Counted from the first letter of the stretch, positions 1-14,171 are shown. The stretch is 64,000 nt of DNA from an uncultured Ectothiorhodospiraceae bacterium (GCA_913061005.1 CAJXSH010000001.1:1-64000), one strand, 5' to 3'. Translations and numbers: made by a program. The notes: generated from the letters alone by a model not told the origin.

Positions 1-1006
1 AGTGCCGGCGAAAAGCCCTCGCTGCGGGCGATGGCATCGGCCATCGAGCGCCCGGCCCGGAGCTCGTGAACCATGCCCGTGACCAGCCGCTGGTAGTGGT
101 GGTTATCCAGCGCCCGTGCCACCGCCGACAACGCCTCGGTGGCCGGCACATCGGCGCGCAGGAGCAATGCCAGGGTCCGGGCAAAACGACACAGCAACGC
201 CCGTCGATGAACGCTGCCGTAGATCGGCAGCCGCACCCGCAGTCGATCGCGCAGCTGGTGCAGGCGGGGCAGGTACCGGGCGAATCCCCAGAGCAAGGGC
301 AGCAACCCGGTCAGCATCGGGACAAGCGTTCCCCCGCCGGTGCGAAACCACCGTGACAGGTCAATCACCGATTGGGTGAATGCCGGTAAGGGTGCATCGA
401 GATCGCTGAACATCGCCTCGAAACGGGGGATGACGAAAACCAGTAATGCCCCGGTGACCAGCAGGGCGACCGCCAGGACCAGACCAGGATAGAAAAGCGC
501 CCGCCGCAGGCGCTGCCGGGTCTGCGCCAGGCGTTGTCGATGATCGACGATGCGACGCAGCAGGGCGGGCAGTTCGCCGGACTGCTCACCGGCGGCAATC
601 AACCCGCGTGCCAGCTCATCGAAGCAGCCGGGCCACTCGGCGAGTACCGCTGACAGGTCGCTGCCACTGGCGATTCCCTCGGCGAGGCCCTCGAGCAGAC
701 GGCGGCCGGCACCGTGCCGTTCCTCGGCGGCGAGCATCTCCAGCGCCTGGGCCAGGGGGATGCCGGCATCGATGAGCGCGGCCATGCGCTGGAGGATGCG
801 GGTGATGTCCTGCTCGCGCAGTCGGGGACGCGCGGGGTTGATCAGCCGGTCAAGCCAATCGGGCAGCGAGAGGGCCCGGGTGGTGATCACCCCCTGGTGG
901 CGGAGCCGTTGCTGGAGCTGCCGTTGACTGCGTGCCGGCGCCAGTCCCATCCGGTTTCGTCCGTGCCGGTCCGTGCCCTGCCAGATGAAGCTGCGCATGG
1001 CTCTCA

Positions 1007-1007
<1 letters not shown>
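1..1007 (-). CDS. pilC: Type IV pilus inner-membrane platform protein PilC (3' end cut by window edge)
   Basis: GspF/PilC-family polytopic protein that forms the inner-membrane platform on which the pilus ATPases act. I translated it by hand from the minus strand. About 335 codons are present and the frame runs off the left edge, so the C-terminal part (family about 400 aa) is missing. The first T2SF domain spans about residues 65-165. A membrane segment follows at about 170-193, and a second T2SF repeat begins near 270. The ATG at 1007 overlaps the pilB stop as ATGA, which implies translational coupling; an in-frame ATG nine bases further in (998) is the alternative. Family assignment is firm. 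PilC rather than GspF is inferred from the adjoining pilB and the pilin-like genes elsewhere in the window. Confidence 0.9.
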
Positions 1008-2674
<1,667 letters not shown>

Positions 2675-2754
2675 TCGCCGTCAAGGACGTCGATCACAGC
2701 ACGGGTTTCACCGTTGTTCCGGGCAGTGGTTCACAACCTGAGGGATTCGATAAG

Positions 2755-2831
2755 TGGTCGGGGTGACTGGATTCGAACCAGCGACTCCTGCCTCCCGAAG
2801 ACAGTGCTCTACCAAGCTGAGCTACACCCCG
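2755..2831 (-). tRNA. tRNA-Pro (anticodon CGG)
   Basis: Full 77 nt cloverleaf on the minus strand with an encoded CCA end (2755-2757). The acceptor stem is CGGGGTG with CACCCCG. The D arm carries AGCTTGGTAGAGC, and the T arm contains GGTTCGAATCC. The anticodon stem CTGTC/GGCAG encloses the loop TTCGGGA, giving anticodon CGG (reads CCG). The 5' end lies 8 nt after the ispB stop codon on the same strand and I see no convincing separate promoter. It is therefore probably processed from the ispB transcript. Confidence 0.95.
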
Positions 2832-2839
2832 TTCTGGGA

Positions 2840-3817
2840 CTAGTGGTCCCGCCCGACCGAAAACCGGGCGAGGTCACTGAGCGCCGATCGGAAGTCGTTT
2901 TCCGGGAAGGCCTCCAGCGCCTCCAGCGCCCGGTCGGCTTCGGCCTCGGCGAGCGCGCGAGTATAGGCAATCGACCCGGTCTGCGCAATTGTCTCGGCCA
3001 CTCGGGTCATGTCTTCACGGCCGCCCTGTTCGATGGCCCGCTGCAGGACGGCCCGGGCCTCGCCGTGGCTTTGCGCCAGGCTGTGGATGATCGGCAGGGT
3101 GGGCTTACCCTCCGCCAGATCATCGCCAATGTTTTTGCCGGTGGCGGCACTGTCGCCGTCGTAGTCGAGTGCGTCGTCGGCAAGCTGGAAGGCAATCCCC
3201 AGGTGCCGTCCGTAGGCCGCCGCCGCGTCGGTCAGCCGGGTGTCGCCGGGGTGAGAGAGCCGGGCGGCGAGCCGGCAGCCGGCCTCGAACAGCACAGCGG
3301 TCTTGCGGTGGATGATCTCCATGTAGCGGGCCTCGGTGACATCGGCGTCATGGATGTTCATCAGCTGCATGACCTCACCCTCGGCGATCTGATTGGTGGT
3401 CCGCGAGAAAACCGACATCACGGTCATGTCCTCGAGCTCGACCATCATCTGGAAAGCCCGTGTATACAGAAAGTCGCCCACCAGGACGCTGGCCTCGTTG
3501 CCCCAGATCTGGTTGGCCGTATCGCGTCCGCGACGGACGGCCGAGTCATCCACCACATCATCATGCAGCAGGGTGGCGGTGTGGATGAGCTCGACGGTGG
3601 CGGCGAGCAGCGCATGGCGGGTGTCGTCCGGCGGGTGGCCAGCAAGCCGTGCCATCAAAACGGTCACCATGGGCCGCAGGCGCTTGCCACCGCCGCCGAC
3701 GATGTACTGTCCGAGCTGGTTGATCAGCGCCACATCCGAGCGCAGCCGCTCGGTAATCATCCTGTCCACCGCCTTCATGTCCGTGGCGACGCGTTCGCGA
3801 ATACGGGTTATGTCCAT
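2840..3817 (-). CDS. ispB: Octaprenyl diphosphate synthase (trans-polyprenyl synthase)
   Basis: Elongates farnesyl diphosphate with isopentenyl diphosphate to make the side chain of ubiquinone. The two Asp-rich motifs of trans-prenyltransferases are present: HDDVVDD in the first half and ADDALDYDGD in the second. I chose the ATG at 3817, which gives 325 aa beginning MDITRIRERV and aligns with the known N-terminus of E. coli IspB (MNLEKINELT). The upstream in-frame Met at 3850 would lie inside the promoter found at 3854-3882 and its predicted transcript start. It is divergent from rplU, as in E. coli. A second, shorter prenyl synthase (ispA) is at 45636-46529. Confidence 0.93.
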   Translation of the reverse strand: MDITRIRERVATDMKAVDRMITERLRSDVALINQLGQYIVGGGGKRLRPMVTVLMARLAGHPPDDTRHALLAATVELIHTATLLHDDVVDDSAVRRGRDTANQIWGNEASVLVGDFLYTRAFQMMVELEDMTVMSVFSRTTNQIAEGEVMQLMNIHDADVTEARYMEIIHRKTAVLFEAGCRLAARLSHPGDTRLTDAAAAYGRHLGIAFQLADDALDYDGDSAATGKNIGDDLAEGKPTLPIIHSLAQSHGEARAVLQRAIEQGGREDMTRVAETIAQTGSIAYTRALAEAEADRALEALEAFPENDFRSALSDLARFSVGRDH

Positions 3818-3853
3818 GGCGGGCGGGGTACTATGTCGAGGAAAGAACACCGG

Positions 3854-3882
3854 ATGCTAGGAAGGGGGCGTGGGGGTGTCAA
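3854..3882 (-). promoter_or_regulatory. Sigma-70 promoter for ispB
   Basis: On the minus strand a perfect -35 TTGACA (3877-3882) and a -10 TAGCAT (3854-3859) are separated by 17 bp. Transcription would start near 3847, about 30 nt upstream of the ispB ATG. Confidence 0.75.
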
Positions 3883-3897
3883 GCGAGGCGACGAGCG

Positions 3898-3926
3898 TTG
3901 ACGCTCGCCCCCGATGCGGCTATCCT
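3898..3926 (+). promoter_or_regulatory. Sigma-70 promoter for rplU-rpmA
   Basis: A -35 TTGACG (3898-3903), a 17 bp spacer and a -10 TATCCT (3921-3926) lie 37 bp upstream of the rplU ATG. The -35 element lies only 15 bp from that of the divergent ispB promoter, so the two are back to back. Confidence 0.75.
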
Positions 3927-3962
3927 CTCGCGGTTTTGAATCATTCCTCGGGAGAAATCCAG

Positions 3963-4277
3963 ATGTACGCGGTTATCAAGTCGGGCGGCAAACAGTATCG
4001 GGTTGCTGAAGGCGATGTGCTGCGGGTTGAAAAGCTCGATGCCGAGGCCGGCGAGACGGTGACCTTTGATGATGTGCTTCTGGTGGCCGACGGCGACAAA
4101 GTGACCGTGGGGACGCCGCGGGTGGACGGTGGCAGCGTTTCGGCCGAAGTCGTTGCCGAAGCCCGCGCGCGCAAGATCGAGATCGTCAAGTTCAAGCGCC
4201 GGCAGGACTATCAGCGCCACTACGGCCATCGTCAGCCCTACACCGAGGTCCGTATTACCGGGATCAAGGCCGGTTGA
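3963..4277 (+). CDS. rplU: 50S ribosomal protein L21
   Basis: A 104 aa protein starting [14 protein letters not shown], the conserved L21 N-terminus, and ending in the basic [19 protein letters not shown] stretch that contacts 23S rRNA. The longer open frame upstream to 3870 is not used. The ATG at 3963 is preceded by GGGAGAAATCC, gives the family length of about 103 aa, and lies downstream of the promoter at 3898-3926. It is followed 32 nt later by rpmA, the usual L21-L27 pair. Confidence 0.97.
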   Translation: MYAVIKSGGKQYRVAEGDVLRVEKLDAEAGETVTFDDVLLVADGDKVTVGTPRVDGGSVSAEVVAEARARKIEIVKFKRRQDYQRHYGHRQPYTEVRITGIKAG

Positions 4278-4309
4278 ACGTTTGGGATTTACGCGGAGAC
4301 TAGACAGGC

Positions 4310-4570
4310 ATGGCACATAAAAAGGCAGGCGGCAGCACACGAAACGGCCGCGATTCGCAATCCAAACGGCTGGGCGTGAAGCGCTTCGGCGGCCAGGCAG
4401 TGGTGGCCGGGAACATCCTGGTGCGCCAGCGGGGTACCCACTTCCATGCCGGCGAAAATGTCGGGATCGGAAACGACCACACCCTGTTCGCGAAAACCGA
4501 CGGACACGTGGTGTTCGCCCGCAAGGGCCCACTCAAACGGCGGGTGGTCAGCGTTCAGCCGGCGGGCTGA
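4310..4570 (+). CDS. rpmA: 50S ribosomal protein L27
   Basis: An 86 aa protein starting [16 protein letters not shown], the characteristic L27 N-terminus that reaches the peptidyl-transferase centre. It has the usual gammaproteobacterial form with no cleavable N-terminal extension. The motif [10 protein letters not shown] is intact. It is the second gene of the rplU-rpmA unit and is followed by a strong hairpin terminator (4598-4622) before obgE. Confidence 0.97.
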   Translation: MAHKKAGGSTRNGRDSQSKRLGVKRFGGQAVVAGNILVRQRGTHFHAGENVGIGNDHTLFAKTDGHVVFARKGPLKRRVVSVQPAG

Positions 4571-4597
4571 TCCCGAGCTGGCCGAAGCCGCCCCACC

Positions 4598-4622
4598 AGC
4601 CCCGCCCCGAGCGGGGCTTTTT
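4598..4622 (+). terminator. Rho-independent terminator after rpmA
   Basis: A perfect 8 bp GC-rich stem (AGCCCCGC with GCGGGGCT) encloses a 5 nt loop and is followed by a run of T to 4622. It ends only 18 nt before the obgE ATG. It may therefore set the ribosomal-protein to obgE ratio by partial read-through. Confidence 0.85.
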
Positions 4623-4634
4623 GTTAGCGGGTAA

Positions 4635-6822
<2,188 letters not shown>

Positions 6823-6852
6823 TGCCGGGTCGCCCCCGGCGGGCGCAAAGCG

Positions 6853-7116
6853 CTAGCCGAGCGCCTTGATCTGCTGGGACAAGCGGCTTTTGTGCCGGGC
6901 GGCCTTGTTTTTGTGGATCACCCCGCGGGTGGCCATCCGGTCGAGCACCGGGACTGCCTCATTGAACGCGGCCTCGGCGGCGGCCTTGTCGCCCTTGGCG
7001 ATGGCGGCGGTCACCTGCTTGAGCTTGCCGCGCATCATCGAGCGACGCGCCTGGTTGTGGCGACGCCGATGCTCAGCCTGGCGGGCGCGTTTCTTGGCGG
7101 AGGCAATGTTGGCCAA
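6853..7116 (-). CDS. rpsT: 30S ribosomal protein S20
   Basis: An 87 aa basic protein reading (M)[20 protein letters not shown], the conserved S20 start, and ending [19 protein letters not shown]. The start codon is TTG at 7116. It is preceded by AGGAG with a 7 nt gap (7124-7128), and there is no ATG or GTG at the family start position. E. coli rpsT also starts with UUG, where the weak start is linked to autoregulation. It is divergent from murJ, the usual gammaproteobacterial arrangement. Confidence 0.96.
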   Translation of the reverse strand: MANIASAKKRARQAEHRRRHNQARRSMMRGKLKQVTAAIAKGDKAAAEAAFNEAVPVLDRMATRGVIHKNKAARHKSRLSQQIKALG

Positions 7117-7123
7117 CGTGATG

Positions 7124-7128
7124 CTCCT
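7124..7128 (-). promoter_or_regulatory. Ribosome binding site that sets the TTG start of rpsT
   Basis: AGGAG on the minus strand lies 7 nt before the TTG at 7116. This supports the non-ATG start over the longer open frame beginning at 7254. Confidence 0.75.
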
Positions 7129-7159
7129 GTCAGAGGTTCGTCTCGAAGAAAAGAGCGGT

Positions 7160-7188
7160 AATATGCGAATCTTGGCGGGGAATGTCAA
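7160..7188 (-). promoter_or_regulatory. Sigma-70 promoter for rpsT
   Basis: A perfect -35 TTGACA (7183-7188 on the minus strand), a 17 bp spacer and a -10 CATATT (7160-7165) lie about 45 bp upstream of the rpsT start. Confidence 0.7.
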
Positions 7189-7233
7189 CCACGGCCGGCC
7201 ACCGCGCCGGTCCTCGGGACAAGGGAGGCGGGG

Positions 7234-8799
7234 TTGCGCGCCGGGCTGTGGCAATCGGTAATGACCTTTGGCAGTTGGACGCTGCTCTCCCGGGTCTTCG
7301 GGCTGGTGCGCGACATCGTGCTGGGCGTGGTTTTTGGCCCCTCCGCGGCCACGGACGCGTTTTTTGTCGCCTTCAAGATCCCCAATTTCCTGCGCCGACT
7401 GTTTGCCGAGGGGGCCTTTCAGCAGGCCTTCGTGCCCGTGCTTGCCGACGCCCGTCGCGCCGGCGGCGATGCCGAGGTCCGCGCGCTTCTGGCACGGGTG
7501 AATGGCTGCCTCGGGGCTGTCCTGCTGGTGCTGACCGGCCTGGCGATGGCCGCCTCGCCGGGGCTGATCACCCTCTTTGCCCCCGGGTTCGCCGATGCCC
7601 CCGCCCAGCTTGCCCTGGCGGCGGAGATGCTTCGCCTGACCTTCCCGTATCTGCTGCTCATCGCCTTGACCGCCGCGGCGGCGGCGGTGCTGAACACCTA
7701 TGAGAGTTTCGGCCCACCCGCCTTTGCGCCGGTTTTGCTCAACCTGGCTTTGATCGGCGCCGCCTGGCTGCTCGCGCCCCGGCTCGAGACCGGGGTCATG
7801 GCACTGGCCCTGGCAGTGCCGGTGGCCGGCGCGCTGCAGCTGGCGCTGCAGCTGCCATTCCTCTGGCGCCGCGGTCTGCTGCGCTGGCCGACCCTGCAGT
7901 GGCGGGACGCGCGGGTGCGTCGCATCCTGCGGTTGATGGGGCCGACGCTTTTCAGCACATCGGTCCAGCAGCTCAACCTGTTGCTCGACACGGTGCTGGC
8001 CTCCTTTCTGGTGGCCGGTTCCATCAGCTGGCTGTACTGGTCGGATCGGCTCATGGAGTTTCCGCTGGGGATTTTCGGGGTGGCGCTCGGCACGGTCATC
8101 CTGCCGCGGCTATCCAGCGACCATGCACGGGTCGATCCGGCGGGGTTCAACGCCACGCTGGACTGGGCCCTGCGGCTGACCGCGGTATTGATGGTCCCCG
8201 CGACACTGGGGCTGGTGGTATTGGCCCAGCCATTGTTGACCACGCTTTTTCAGTACGGGGCGTTTGCCCCGGCTGACGTGGCAGCGGCGAGCTACTCGTT
8301 GATGGCCTATGGCGCCAGTCTGATGGCGTTTGTGCTGGTCCGGGTTCTGGTGCCGGGGTATTTTTCTCGGCAGGACACCCGCGGACCGGTTCGCTGCGCC
8401 ATCGCGGCGATGCTCGTCAACATGGCTGCCAGCATCACCCTGGTGCTGATGCTGATCGGAACCGGTCTCGCCCATGCGGGCCTGGCACTGGCGACAGGCC
8501 TGGGCGCCTGGACCAATGCCCTTTTGCTCTATCGGGGCCTGCGCGCCCAGGGCATCTATCGCCCCGGCGCCGGCTGGGCCTGGCTATGGCCACGGATCGG
8601 GCTGGCGGCGCTGGTCATGGTGGCGGTGCTGGCCTGGCCCGCCGCCCAGCAGACGTTCTGGCTGGCCCAGGGGGCGGTGGTCCGGGTGGTGGCCATGATC
8701 GGGCTGATCGCGCTGGGGGGGGTGGTCTACTTTGCCGTGCTCTGGGCCGCCGGGCTGCGGCCGGCAGCGCTGGCGGAGCCGCGACCCGAGCATGGCTGA
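7234..8799 (+). CDS. murJ: Lipid II flippase MurJ (MviN)
   Basis: Translocates the peptidoglycan precursor lipid II across the inner membrane. The 521 aa protein is almost entirely hydrophobic helices, fitting the 14-helix MOP-superfamily fold. The N-terminal signature is [20 protein letters not shown], followed by FRIPNFLRR-like [16 protein letters not shown]. The start is TTG at 7234, which has GGGAGG just upstream; the ATG at 7261 is a weaker alternative. It lies between rpsT and ribF, a conserved gammaproteobacterial order. Confidence 0.94.
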   Translation: MRAGLWQSVMTFGSWTLLSRVFGLVRDIVLGVVFGPSAATDAFFVAFKIPNFLRRLFAEGAFQQAFVPVLADARRAGGDAEVRALLARVNGCLGAVLLVLTGLAMAASPGLITLFAPGFADAPAQLALAAEMLRLTFPYLLLIALTAAAAAVLNTYESFGPPAFAPVLLNLALIGAAWLLAPRLETGVMALALAVPVAGALQLALQLPFLWRRGLLRWPTLQWRDARVRRILRLMGPTLFSTSVQQLNLLLDTVLASFLVAGSISWLYWSDRLMEFPLGIFGVALGTVILPRLSSDHARVDPAGFNATLDWALRLTAVLMVPATLGLVVLAQPLLTTLFQYGAFAPADVAAASYSLMAYGASLMAFVLVRVLVPGYFSRQDTRGPVRCAIAAMLVNMAASITLVLMLIGTGLAHAGLALATGLGAWTNALLLYRGLRAQGIYRPGAGWAWLWPRIGLAALVMVAVLAWPAAQQTFWLAQGAVVRVVAMIGLIALGGVVYFAVLWAAGLRPAALAEPRPEHG

Positions 8800-8822
8800 T
8801 CAATGGCCGGCTGGCGTATACT
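8794..8822 (+). promoter_or_regulatory. Possible promoter for ribF-ileS
   Basis: A good -10 TATACT (8817-8822) lies in the murJ-ribF gap, 34 bp before the ribF ATG. The -35 position 17 bp upstream (GGCTGA) is poor. The same GGCGTATACTC context occurs before leuC. Confidence 0.4.
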
Positions 8823-8856
8823 CTAGGCCTTTTGCACCGGTATCCGGGAAGACCGT

Positions 8857-9807
8857 ATGGAGCTCATAAGAGGCGCCCACAACCTGAGCGAAAGGCACCG
8901 GGGGTGTGTTGCGACCATCGGCAACTTCGACGGTATCCACCGGGGCCATCAGGCGGTGATCGAAGCGCTGCATCAGGCAGCCGCCCGACTGGGCCTGCCC
9001 GATATGGTGATTCTGTTCGAACCCCAGCCGCGTGAGTTCTTTGCCCCGCAGACCGCGCCCGGGCGGATCACCCGGCTGCGCGACAAGCTGCGCATCCTCC
9101 GGGGGCTGGGGGTACAGCGGGTATTGTGTCTGCGCTTCGACGCCCGACTGGCGGCCCAGCCGGCAGAAGCGTTCATCCAGACGCTGCTTCACCAGGCCCT
9201 GGACGTACGCTTTTTGATGGTGGGCGACGACTTTCGCTTTGGGCACAAGCGCCGGGGCGATTTCGCCATGCTCGCCGAGGCCGCCGACCAGTATGGGTTC
9301 GAGTTGTCGCGGATGCCGACGGTGCAGGAGGGGGATGGTCGGGTGAGCAGCACCCGGGTGCGAGAAACCCTGGCCGCCGGCGATCTGGCCACCGCCGAGC
9401 GCCTGCTTGGCCGCCGGCTTCGGATCTCAGGGCGCATCGTCCGGGGTCAGGCCCTTGGCCGCGAGCTTGGATGGCCAACCGCCAATATGGCCTTTGGCAA
9501 ACATCCCCCGCCCATGCGCGGTATCTTTAACGTCCTGGTCCACGGACTGGGTGATCCGTTGCCCGGCGTGGCCAGTCTGGGCACACGGCCAACGGTCAAC
9601 GGGGTGGAGACACTGCTCGAGACCTATCTGATCGACTTTGCGGGTGATCTCTACGGCCGTCATGTCGAGGTGGAGTTCATCCACCGCCAGCGCGATGAGT
9701 GGGATTTCGAGGGGCTGGATGCGCTCAAGCGTCAGATCGCCATCGATGTCGCGCAGGCGCGTGACTGGTTTGACGGCTTCGATGCAACGAACACGACGGC
9801 AGGATGA
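8857..9807 (+). CDS. ribF: Bifunctional riboflavin kinase / FAD synthetase
   Basis: Converts riboflavin to FMN and then to FAD. The 316 aa protein has the N-terminal nucleotidyltransferase domain, with GNFDGIHRGH at residues 21-30 and the SSTRVRE motif near 165. A C-terminal flavokinase domain carries GWPTAN and the metal-binding NVLVHGLGD region. It precedes ileS with a 4 bp gap, the standard ribF-ileS-lspA-ispH order. No FMN riboswitch-like leader is visible upstream. Confidence 0.95.
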   Translation: MELIRGAHNLSERHRGCVATIGNFDGIHRGHQAVIEALHQAAARLGLPDMVILFEPQPREFFAPQTAPGRITRLRDKLRILRGLGVQRVLCLRFDARLAAQPAEAFIQTLLHQALDVRFLMVGDDFRFGHKRRGDFAMLAEAADQYGFELSRMPTVQEGDGRVSSTRVRETLAAGDLATAERLLGRRLRISGRIVRGQALGRELGWPTANMAFGKHPPPMRGIFNVLVHGLGDPLPGVASLGTRPTVNGVETLLETYLIDFAGDLYGRHVEVEFIHRQRDEWDFEGLDALKRQIAIDVAQARDWFDGFDATNTTAG

Positions 9808-9811
9808 ATAA

Positions 9812-12631
9812 GTGAGCGATTACAAGGATACGCTGAATCTTCCCCGCACGGACTTTCCCATGCGGGCCGGTCTGGCCAAGCGCGAACCCGAACGACTGCA
9901 ACGCTGGCGGGAGGCGGGCGTTTATCAGCGCCTGCGTGACGCCCGCCAGGGGCGTGAGCGCTATATCCTCCACGATGGCCCACCCTACGCCAACGGCGAT
10001 ATCCACATCGGCCATGCGGTCAACAAGATCCTCAAGGACATTATCGTCAAAACCCGCAGCCTCGACGGGCTGGATGCGGTTTATGTGCCCGGATGGGATT
10101 GTCACGGACTGCCGATCGAGCACAAGGTCGAGCAGACCGTGGGCAAGGCCGGTGAGGCGGTCAGCCCCCGGGCGTTCCGGGATGCCTGCCGCGAATTCGC
10201 CGCGACCCAGGTGGCCGGGCAGAGCGAGGACTTCCAGCGGCTCGGGGTGCTGGGGGACTGGGATCAGCCGTATCTGACCATGGCCCCGGCGACCGAGGCC
10301 AACATCCTGCGCGCCCTTGGCGATATCGTCCGTAAGGGGCACCTGCGGCGAGGCTACAAGCCCGTTCACTGGTGCACCGACTGCGGCTCGGCGCTGGCCG
10401 AAGCCGAAGTGGAGTATCACGAGCACACCTCGCCGGCGATCGATGTGCGCTTTGCCGCGCTGGATCCCGAGGCCATGATGCGCCGCTGCGGCGCGGCCTC
10501 GCCGGGGGCGGATGCCCCGGTCTCGGTGGTGATCTGGACCACGACCCCGTGGACCCTGCCGGCCAACCAGGCGGTGGCGCTTCATCCGGAACTCGATTAT
10601 GTGCTCGTGTCAGTGGATCACGAGCGCGAGTTCCTGCTGCTGGCCGAGGATCTGCACGAAGCGGCCCTGGCGCGCTACGGCATCGAGCATTTCGGGATCG
10701 TTGGCCGGTGTCGTGGCCGCGATCTCGAAGGGTTGAGCCTGGTGCATCCGTTCATCGAACGCCATGTGCCGGTCATTCTGGGCGAACATGTCACCACCGA
10801 AGCCGGCACGGGGGCTGTTCATACTGCGCCCGGACACGGCGCGGACGACTTCGCCGTGGGGCAGCGGTACAACCTGCCGGTGGACAACCCGGTGGGCGAC
10901 GACGGGCGGTTTCTGCGCGGCGATTTTGCCGGCGCCTTCGTCTTTGACGCCAACCAGGACATCGTCCAGCGGCTCGAGGCCGAGGACGCCCTGCTCGAGC
11001 ATGCCCCCTACCACCACAGCTACCCCCACTGCTGGCGGCACAAAACCCCCATCCTGTTTCGGGCCACGCCGCAGTGGTTTCTCAATCTCGAGGCCGGCGG
11101 TGTCCGCGAGAAGACCCTCGAGGCATTGCCCGGCGTGGCGTGGTTTCCGCACTGGGGCGAAGAGCGCATGGCGGCGATGATCCGCAATCGGCCGGAGTGG
11201 TGCATCTCGCGTCAGCGCAACTGGGGCGTGCCCATTGCGCTTTTCGTTGACCGCGAGACTGGCGAACCCCACCCGGATACCGATCGGTTGATCGAGGCGG
11301 TGGCCAAACGCATGGAAACCGACGGCATTGATGCCTGGTTCGAGCTGGATGCCTCGGAGCTGCTCGGTGACGAGGCGGGTGCGTACGAGAAGGTGACCGA
11401 TATCCTCGATGTCTGGTTCGATTCGGGCACCACCCACGCGACGGTACTGCGCGGGCGGAATGATCTGTCCTGGCCGGCGGATCTCTATCTCGAAGGCAGC
11501 GATCAATACCGGGGGTGGTTTCAGTCATCGCTGCTGACCTCGATGATGATCAACGGCGAGCCGCCCTACCGGGGTGTGCTCACCCACGGATTCACCGTGG
11601 ATGAGCAGGGGCACAAGATGTCCAAATCGCGTGGCAACGTGATTGCGCCCCAGACGGTCATGGATCAGCTGGGTGCCGACATCCTGCGGCTGTGGGTGGC
11701 CTCGTCGGATTACACCGGCGAGATCGCCGTCTCGGATGACATCCTCAAGCGCACGGCCGATGCCTACCGTCGGCTGCGCAACACCGCCCGGTTCCTGCTC
11801 GCGAACCTGGCCGGCTTTGATCCGGCACGGAATGCGGTGGCCCCTGACGAGATGCTCGCCCTCGATCGCTGGGCGGTGGATCGGGCCCGGCGGTTGCAGG
11901 AGCAGGTCATTGAAAGTGCCCATCGCTACGACTTCCACCAGCTCTATCAGCGGGTGCATCACTTCTGCGTGCTGGATATGGGCGGTTTCTATCTCGACGT
12001 CATCAAGGATCGTCAATACACCACCCCACCGGATAGCCTGGCCCGTCGCTCGGCGCAGACGGCGCTGTGGCACATCGCCGAGGCGCTGGTGCGTTGGCTG
12101 ATGCCGGTGCTTTCCTTCACCGCCGATGAAATCTGGGACCACCTCCCGGGGGCGCGTTCGGGCACCGCGCTGGAGACCGAGTGGTACGACGGCCTCTTTG
12201 CACTCGACGACAACACCATGGATGCCGCTTTCTGGGACGATATCCTCGCGCTGCGCGAGGTGGTGGCCAAACGCATCGAGGCCCTGCGCAGTGAGCAGGT
12301 CATCGGGGCCACGCTGGAAGCCGAGGTCGATCTCTATTGCCCCGAACCACTCGCCGCCCGCTGGGGCCAGCTGGGTGAAGAACTGCGGTTTGTGCTGATC
12401 ACCTCGGACGCCCGGGTCCACCCGTTGACCGCCGCGGGTGATGCCGCCGAGGCGGGGCATCTGGGCGATGGAACCCGTTTTCTGTTCGAGGTCCGACCCA
12501 GCGAGCATGCCAAATGCGAACGCTGCTGGCACCGGCGTGCGGATGTGGGCCACCACGCCGAGCATCCGGATCTCTGCGGGCGCTGTATCAGCAATATCGC
12601 CGGTGACGGCGAAATCCGCCGTTTTGCCTGA
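9812..12631 (+). CDS. ileS: Isoleucyl-tRNA synthetase
   Basis: Charges tRNA-Ile. At 939 aa it is a full-length class I synthetase of bacterial type. HIGH is at residues 65-68, KMSKS at residues 602-606, and an editing CP1 domain lies between them. The C-terminal zinc finger is CERCWHRR ... CGRC, typical of the mupirocin-sensitive bacterial form. The start codon is GTG at 9812, giving [18 protein letters not shown], the family N-terminus. It is tightly spaced after ribF. Confidence 0.97.
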   Translation: MSDYKDTLNLPRTDFPMRAGLAKREPERLQRWREAGVYQRLRDARQGRERYILHDGPPYANGDIHIGHAVNKILKDIIVKTRSLDGLDAVYVPGWDCHGLPIEHKVEQTVGKAGEAVSPRAFRDACREFAATQVAGQSEDFQRLGVLGDWDQPYLTMAPATEANILRALGDIVRKGHLRRGYKPVHWCTDCGSALAEAEVEYHEHTSPAIDVRFAALDPEAMMRRCGAASPGADAPVSVVIWTTTPWTLPANQAVALHPELDYVLVSVDHEREFLLLAEDLHEAALARYGIEHFGIVGRCRGRDLEGLSLVHPFIERHVPVILGEHVTTEAGTGAVHTAPGHGADDFAVGQRYNLPVDNPVGDDGRFLRGDFAGAFVFDANQDIVQRLEAEDALLEHAPYHHSYPHCWRHKTPILFRATPQWFLNLEAGGVREKTLEALPGVAWFPHWGEERMAAMIRNRPEWCISRQRNWGVPIALFVDRETGEPHPDTDRLIEAVAKRMETDGIDAWFELDASELLGDEAGAYEKVTDILDVWFDSGTTHATVLRGRNDLSWPADLYLEGSDQYRGWFQSSLLTSMMINGEPPYRGVLTHGFTVDEQGHKMSKSRGNVIAPQTVMDQLGADILRLWVASSDYTGEIAVSDDILKRTADAYRRLRNTARFLLANLAGFDPARNAVAPDEMLALDRWAVDRARRLQEQVIESAHRYDFHQLYQRVHHFCVLDMGGFYLDVIKDRQYTTPPDSLARRSAQTALWHIAEALVRWLMPVLSFTADEIWDHLPGARSGTALETEWYDGLFALDDNTMDAAFWDDILALREVVAKRIEALRSEQVIGATLEAEVDLYCPEPLAARWGQLGEELRFVLITSDARVHPLTAAGDAAEAGHLGDGTRFLFEVRPSEHAKCERCWHRRADVGHHAEHPDLCGRCISNIAGDGEIRRFA

Positions 12632-12640
12632 GCCGTCGGA

Positions 12641-13147
12641 GTGGGTTTGAGACAGGCTTCGACCGGGCTGCCCCTGGGGCTGGGGGTGGCCGTGGCCGTG
12701 CTGATCGCCGATCAGCTGGCCAAGCGGCTCGCCGTCGAGATGCTTGATCCCTACCAGCCGGTGTCGCTGCTGCCGGTGCTCAATCTCACCCTCGCTTTCA
12801 ATCCGGGGGCGGCCTTCAGCCTGCTGGCCGACGAAGGCGGGTGGCAGCGCTGGGCACTGGCGGCAGTGGCCCTGGCGGTCAGCGCCTATCTTGTCCACTG
12901 GCTGAAAACGCTGCCCGCCGTGGATCGGCTGCAGGCGATCGGGCTGGGCGGCATCCTGGGCGGTGCGCTTGGCAACATGGTCGACCGGCTCTGGCTGGGC
13001 GCGGTGGTCGATTTCATCGATCTGCATGTGGCCGGCTGGCACTGGCCGGCTTTCAATGTGGCCGACAGCGCCATTACCGTCGGCGTTGGCGCCGTCATTG
13101 TCTGTGTGCTGCGCGATCATCGACGCGAGCGACGGGCCAAGCGCTGA
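12641..13147 (+). CDS. lspA: Prolipoprotein signal peptidase (signal peptidase II)
   Basis: Inner-membrane aspartyl protease that removes signal peptides from diacylated prolipoproteins. The 168 aa protein has four hydrophobic helices. The catalytic aspartates sit in VVDFIDLH (about residue 124) and FNVADSAI (about residue 142). Two starts are possible. GTG at 12641 is the longer; TTG at 12647 is two codons further in and has GGAG (12638-12641) at a good distance, so it is at least as likely. It would process the lipoproteins encoded at 15613 and 16384. Confidence 0.94.
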   Translation: MGLRQASTGLPLGLGVAVAVLIADQLAKRLAVEMLDPYQPVSLLPVLNLTLAFNPGAAFSLLADEGGWQRWALAAVALAVSAYLVHWLKTLPAVDRLQAIGLGGILGGALGNMVDRLWLGAVVDFIDLHVAGWHWPAFNVADSAITVGVGAVIVCVLRDHRRERRAKR

Positions 13148-13187
13148 GGTTTGGTCGACGGCCAACGGTCATGGGAGACTAATAGCC

Positions 13188-14171
13188 ATGCAAGAGATAC
13201 GACTCGCCAACCCCCGAGGTTTCTGCGCCGGTGTGGACCGGGCCATCAGCATTGTCGAACAGGCCCTCGAGGCCTTCGGCCGGCCCATCTATGTCCGCCA
13301 CGAGGTCGTCCACAATCAGACCGTCGTCGACGAACTCCGGGACAAGGGGGCGATATTCGTCGAAGCACTCGAAGGCGTGCCGGCGGGCTCGACATTGATC
13401 TTCTCGGCCCACGGCGTGTCTCAGCAGGTGCGTGACGAGGCCGTCGACCGCGGGCTGCATGTATTCGATGCCACCTGTCCGTTGGTCACCAAGGTCCATA
13501 TGGAGGTGCGCAAGCACGCCCGTCAGGGTCGTGAGGTCATCCTGATCGGTCACGACGGCCACCCCGAGGTCGAAGGCACCCTGGGGCAGTATGTCGGCGA
13601 GCAGGCCGACCAGGGCGGGGTCTATCTGGTTGAGTCACCGCAGGACGCCGAGCGCCTTTCGGTGAAAGACCCGGGCAACCTGGCCTTCGTGACTCAGACC
13701 ACGCTTTCCATGGACGACACCGCCGAGGTCATCGAAGCCCTGCAGCGGCGATTCCCGAGCATTGAAGGGCCACGCAAGGACGATATCTGCTACGCCACCC
13801 AGAACCGGCAGGACGCGGTGCGTGATCTCGCCGGCGAGGTGGATGTCATGCTGGTGGTCGGTTCGGCGAACAGCTCCAATACCCGTCGGCTGACGGAGCT
13901 GGCCGAGCGGATGGGTGTGGCGGCCCACCAGATTGACCGGGCCGCCGAACTGGACCGTCAGTGGTTTGCTGATGCTTCGGTCATCGGGATCACCGCGGGT
14001 GCTTCGGCGCCGGAGTCGCTGGTCCGCGAGGTCATCGATCAGCTGGTCCAGTGGGGGGCTCGACGGCCGGATACCAGTGGTCAGTACACCGAGGACGTGG
14101 TTTTCTCGATGCCCCGGGATCTGTTGCGGGCGATCCCGCGGCGGGGAGAAATCCGATCGGTGGTCGACTGA
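13188..14171 (+). CDS. ispH: 4-hydroxy-3-methylbut-2-enyl diphosphate reductase
   Basis: Last step of the MEP isoprenoid pathway, an oxygen-sensitive [4Fe-4S] enzyme making IPP and DMAPP. The 327 aa protein starts [20 protein letters not shown]. The three cluster-ligand cysteines are in RGFCAGV (C13), DATCPLVTK (about 97) and [10 protein letters not shown] (about 200). The longer frame back to 12963 overlaps lspA and is not used; the ATG at 13188 gives the family N-terminus, with GGGAGA upstream. It is the end of the ileS-lspA-ispH block. Confidence 0.95.
   Translation: MQEIRLANPRGFCAGVDRAISIVEQALEAFGRPIYVRHEVVHNQTVVDELRDKGAIFVEALEGVPAGSTLIFSAHGVSQQVRDEAVDRGLHVFDATCPLVTKVHMEVRKHARQGREVILIGHDGHPEVEGTLGQYVGEQADQGGVYLVESPQDAERLSVKDPGNLAFVTQTTLSMDDTAEVIEALQRRFPSIEGPRKDDICYATQNRQDAVRDLAGEVDVMLVVGSANSSNTRRLTELAERMGVAAHQIDRAAELDRQWFADASVIGITAGASAPESLVREVIDQLVQWGARRPDTSGQYTEDVVFSMPRDLLRAIPRRGEIRSVVD

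Noticed and set aside
6824-6840. Hairpin between proB and rpsT as a terminator
   Set aside because: GCCGGG/CCCGGC with a 5 nt loop is present but lacks a T run on either strand; too weak to list.
11525-13165. 546-codon open frame on the minus strand
   Set aside because: Antisense to ileS and lspA, with no recognisable motif; explained by GC-rich codon bias.
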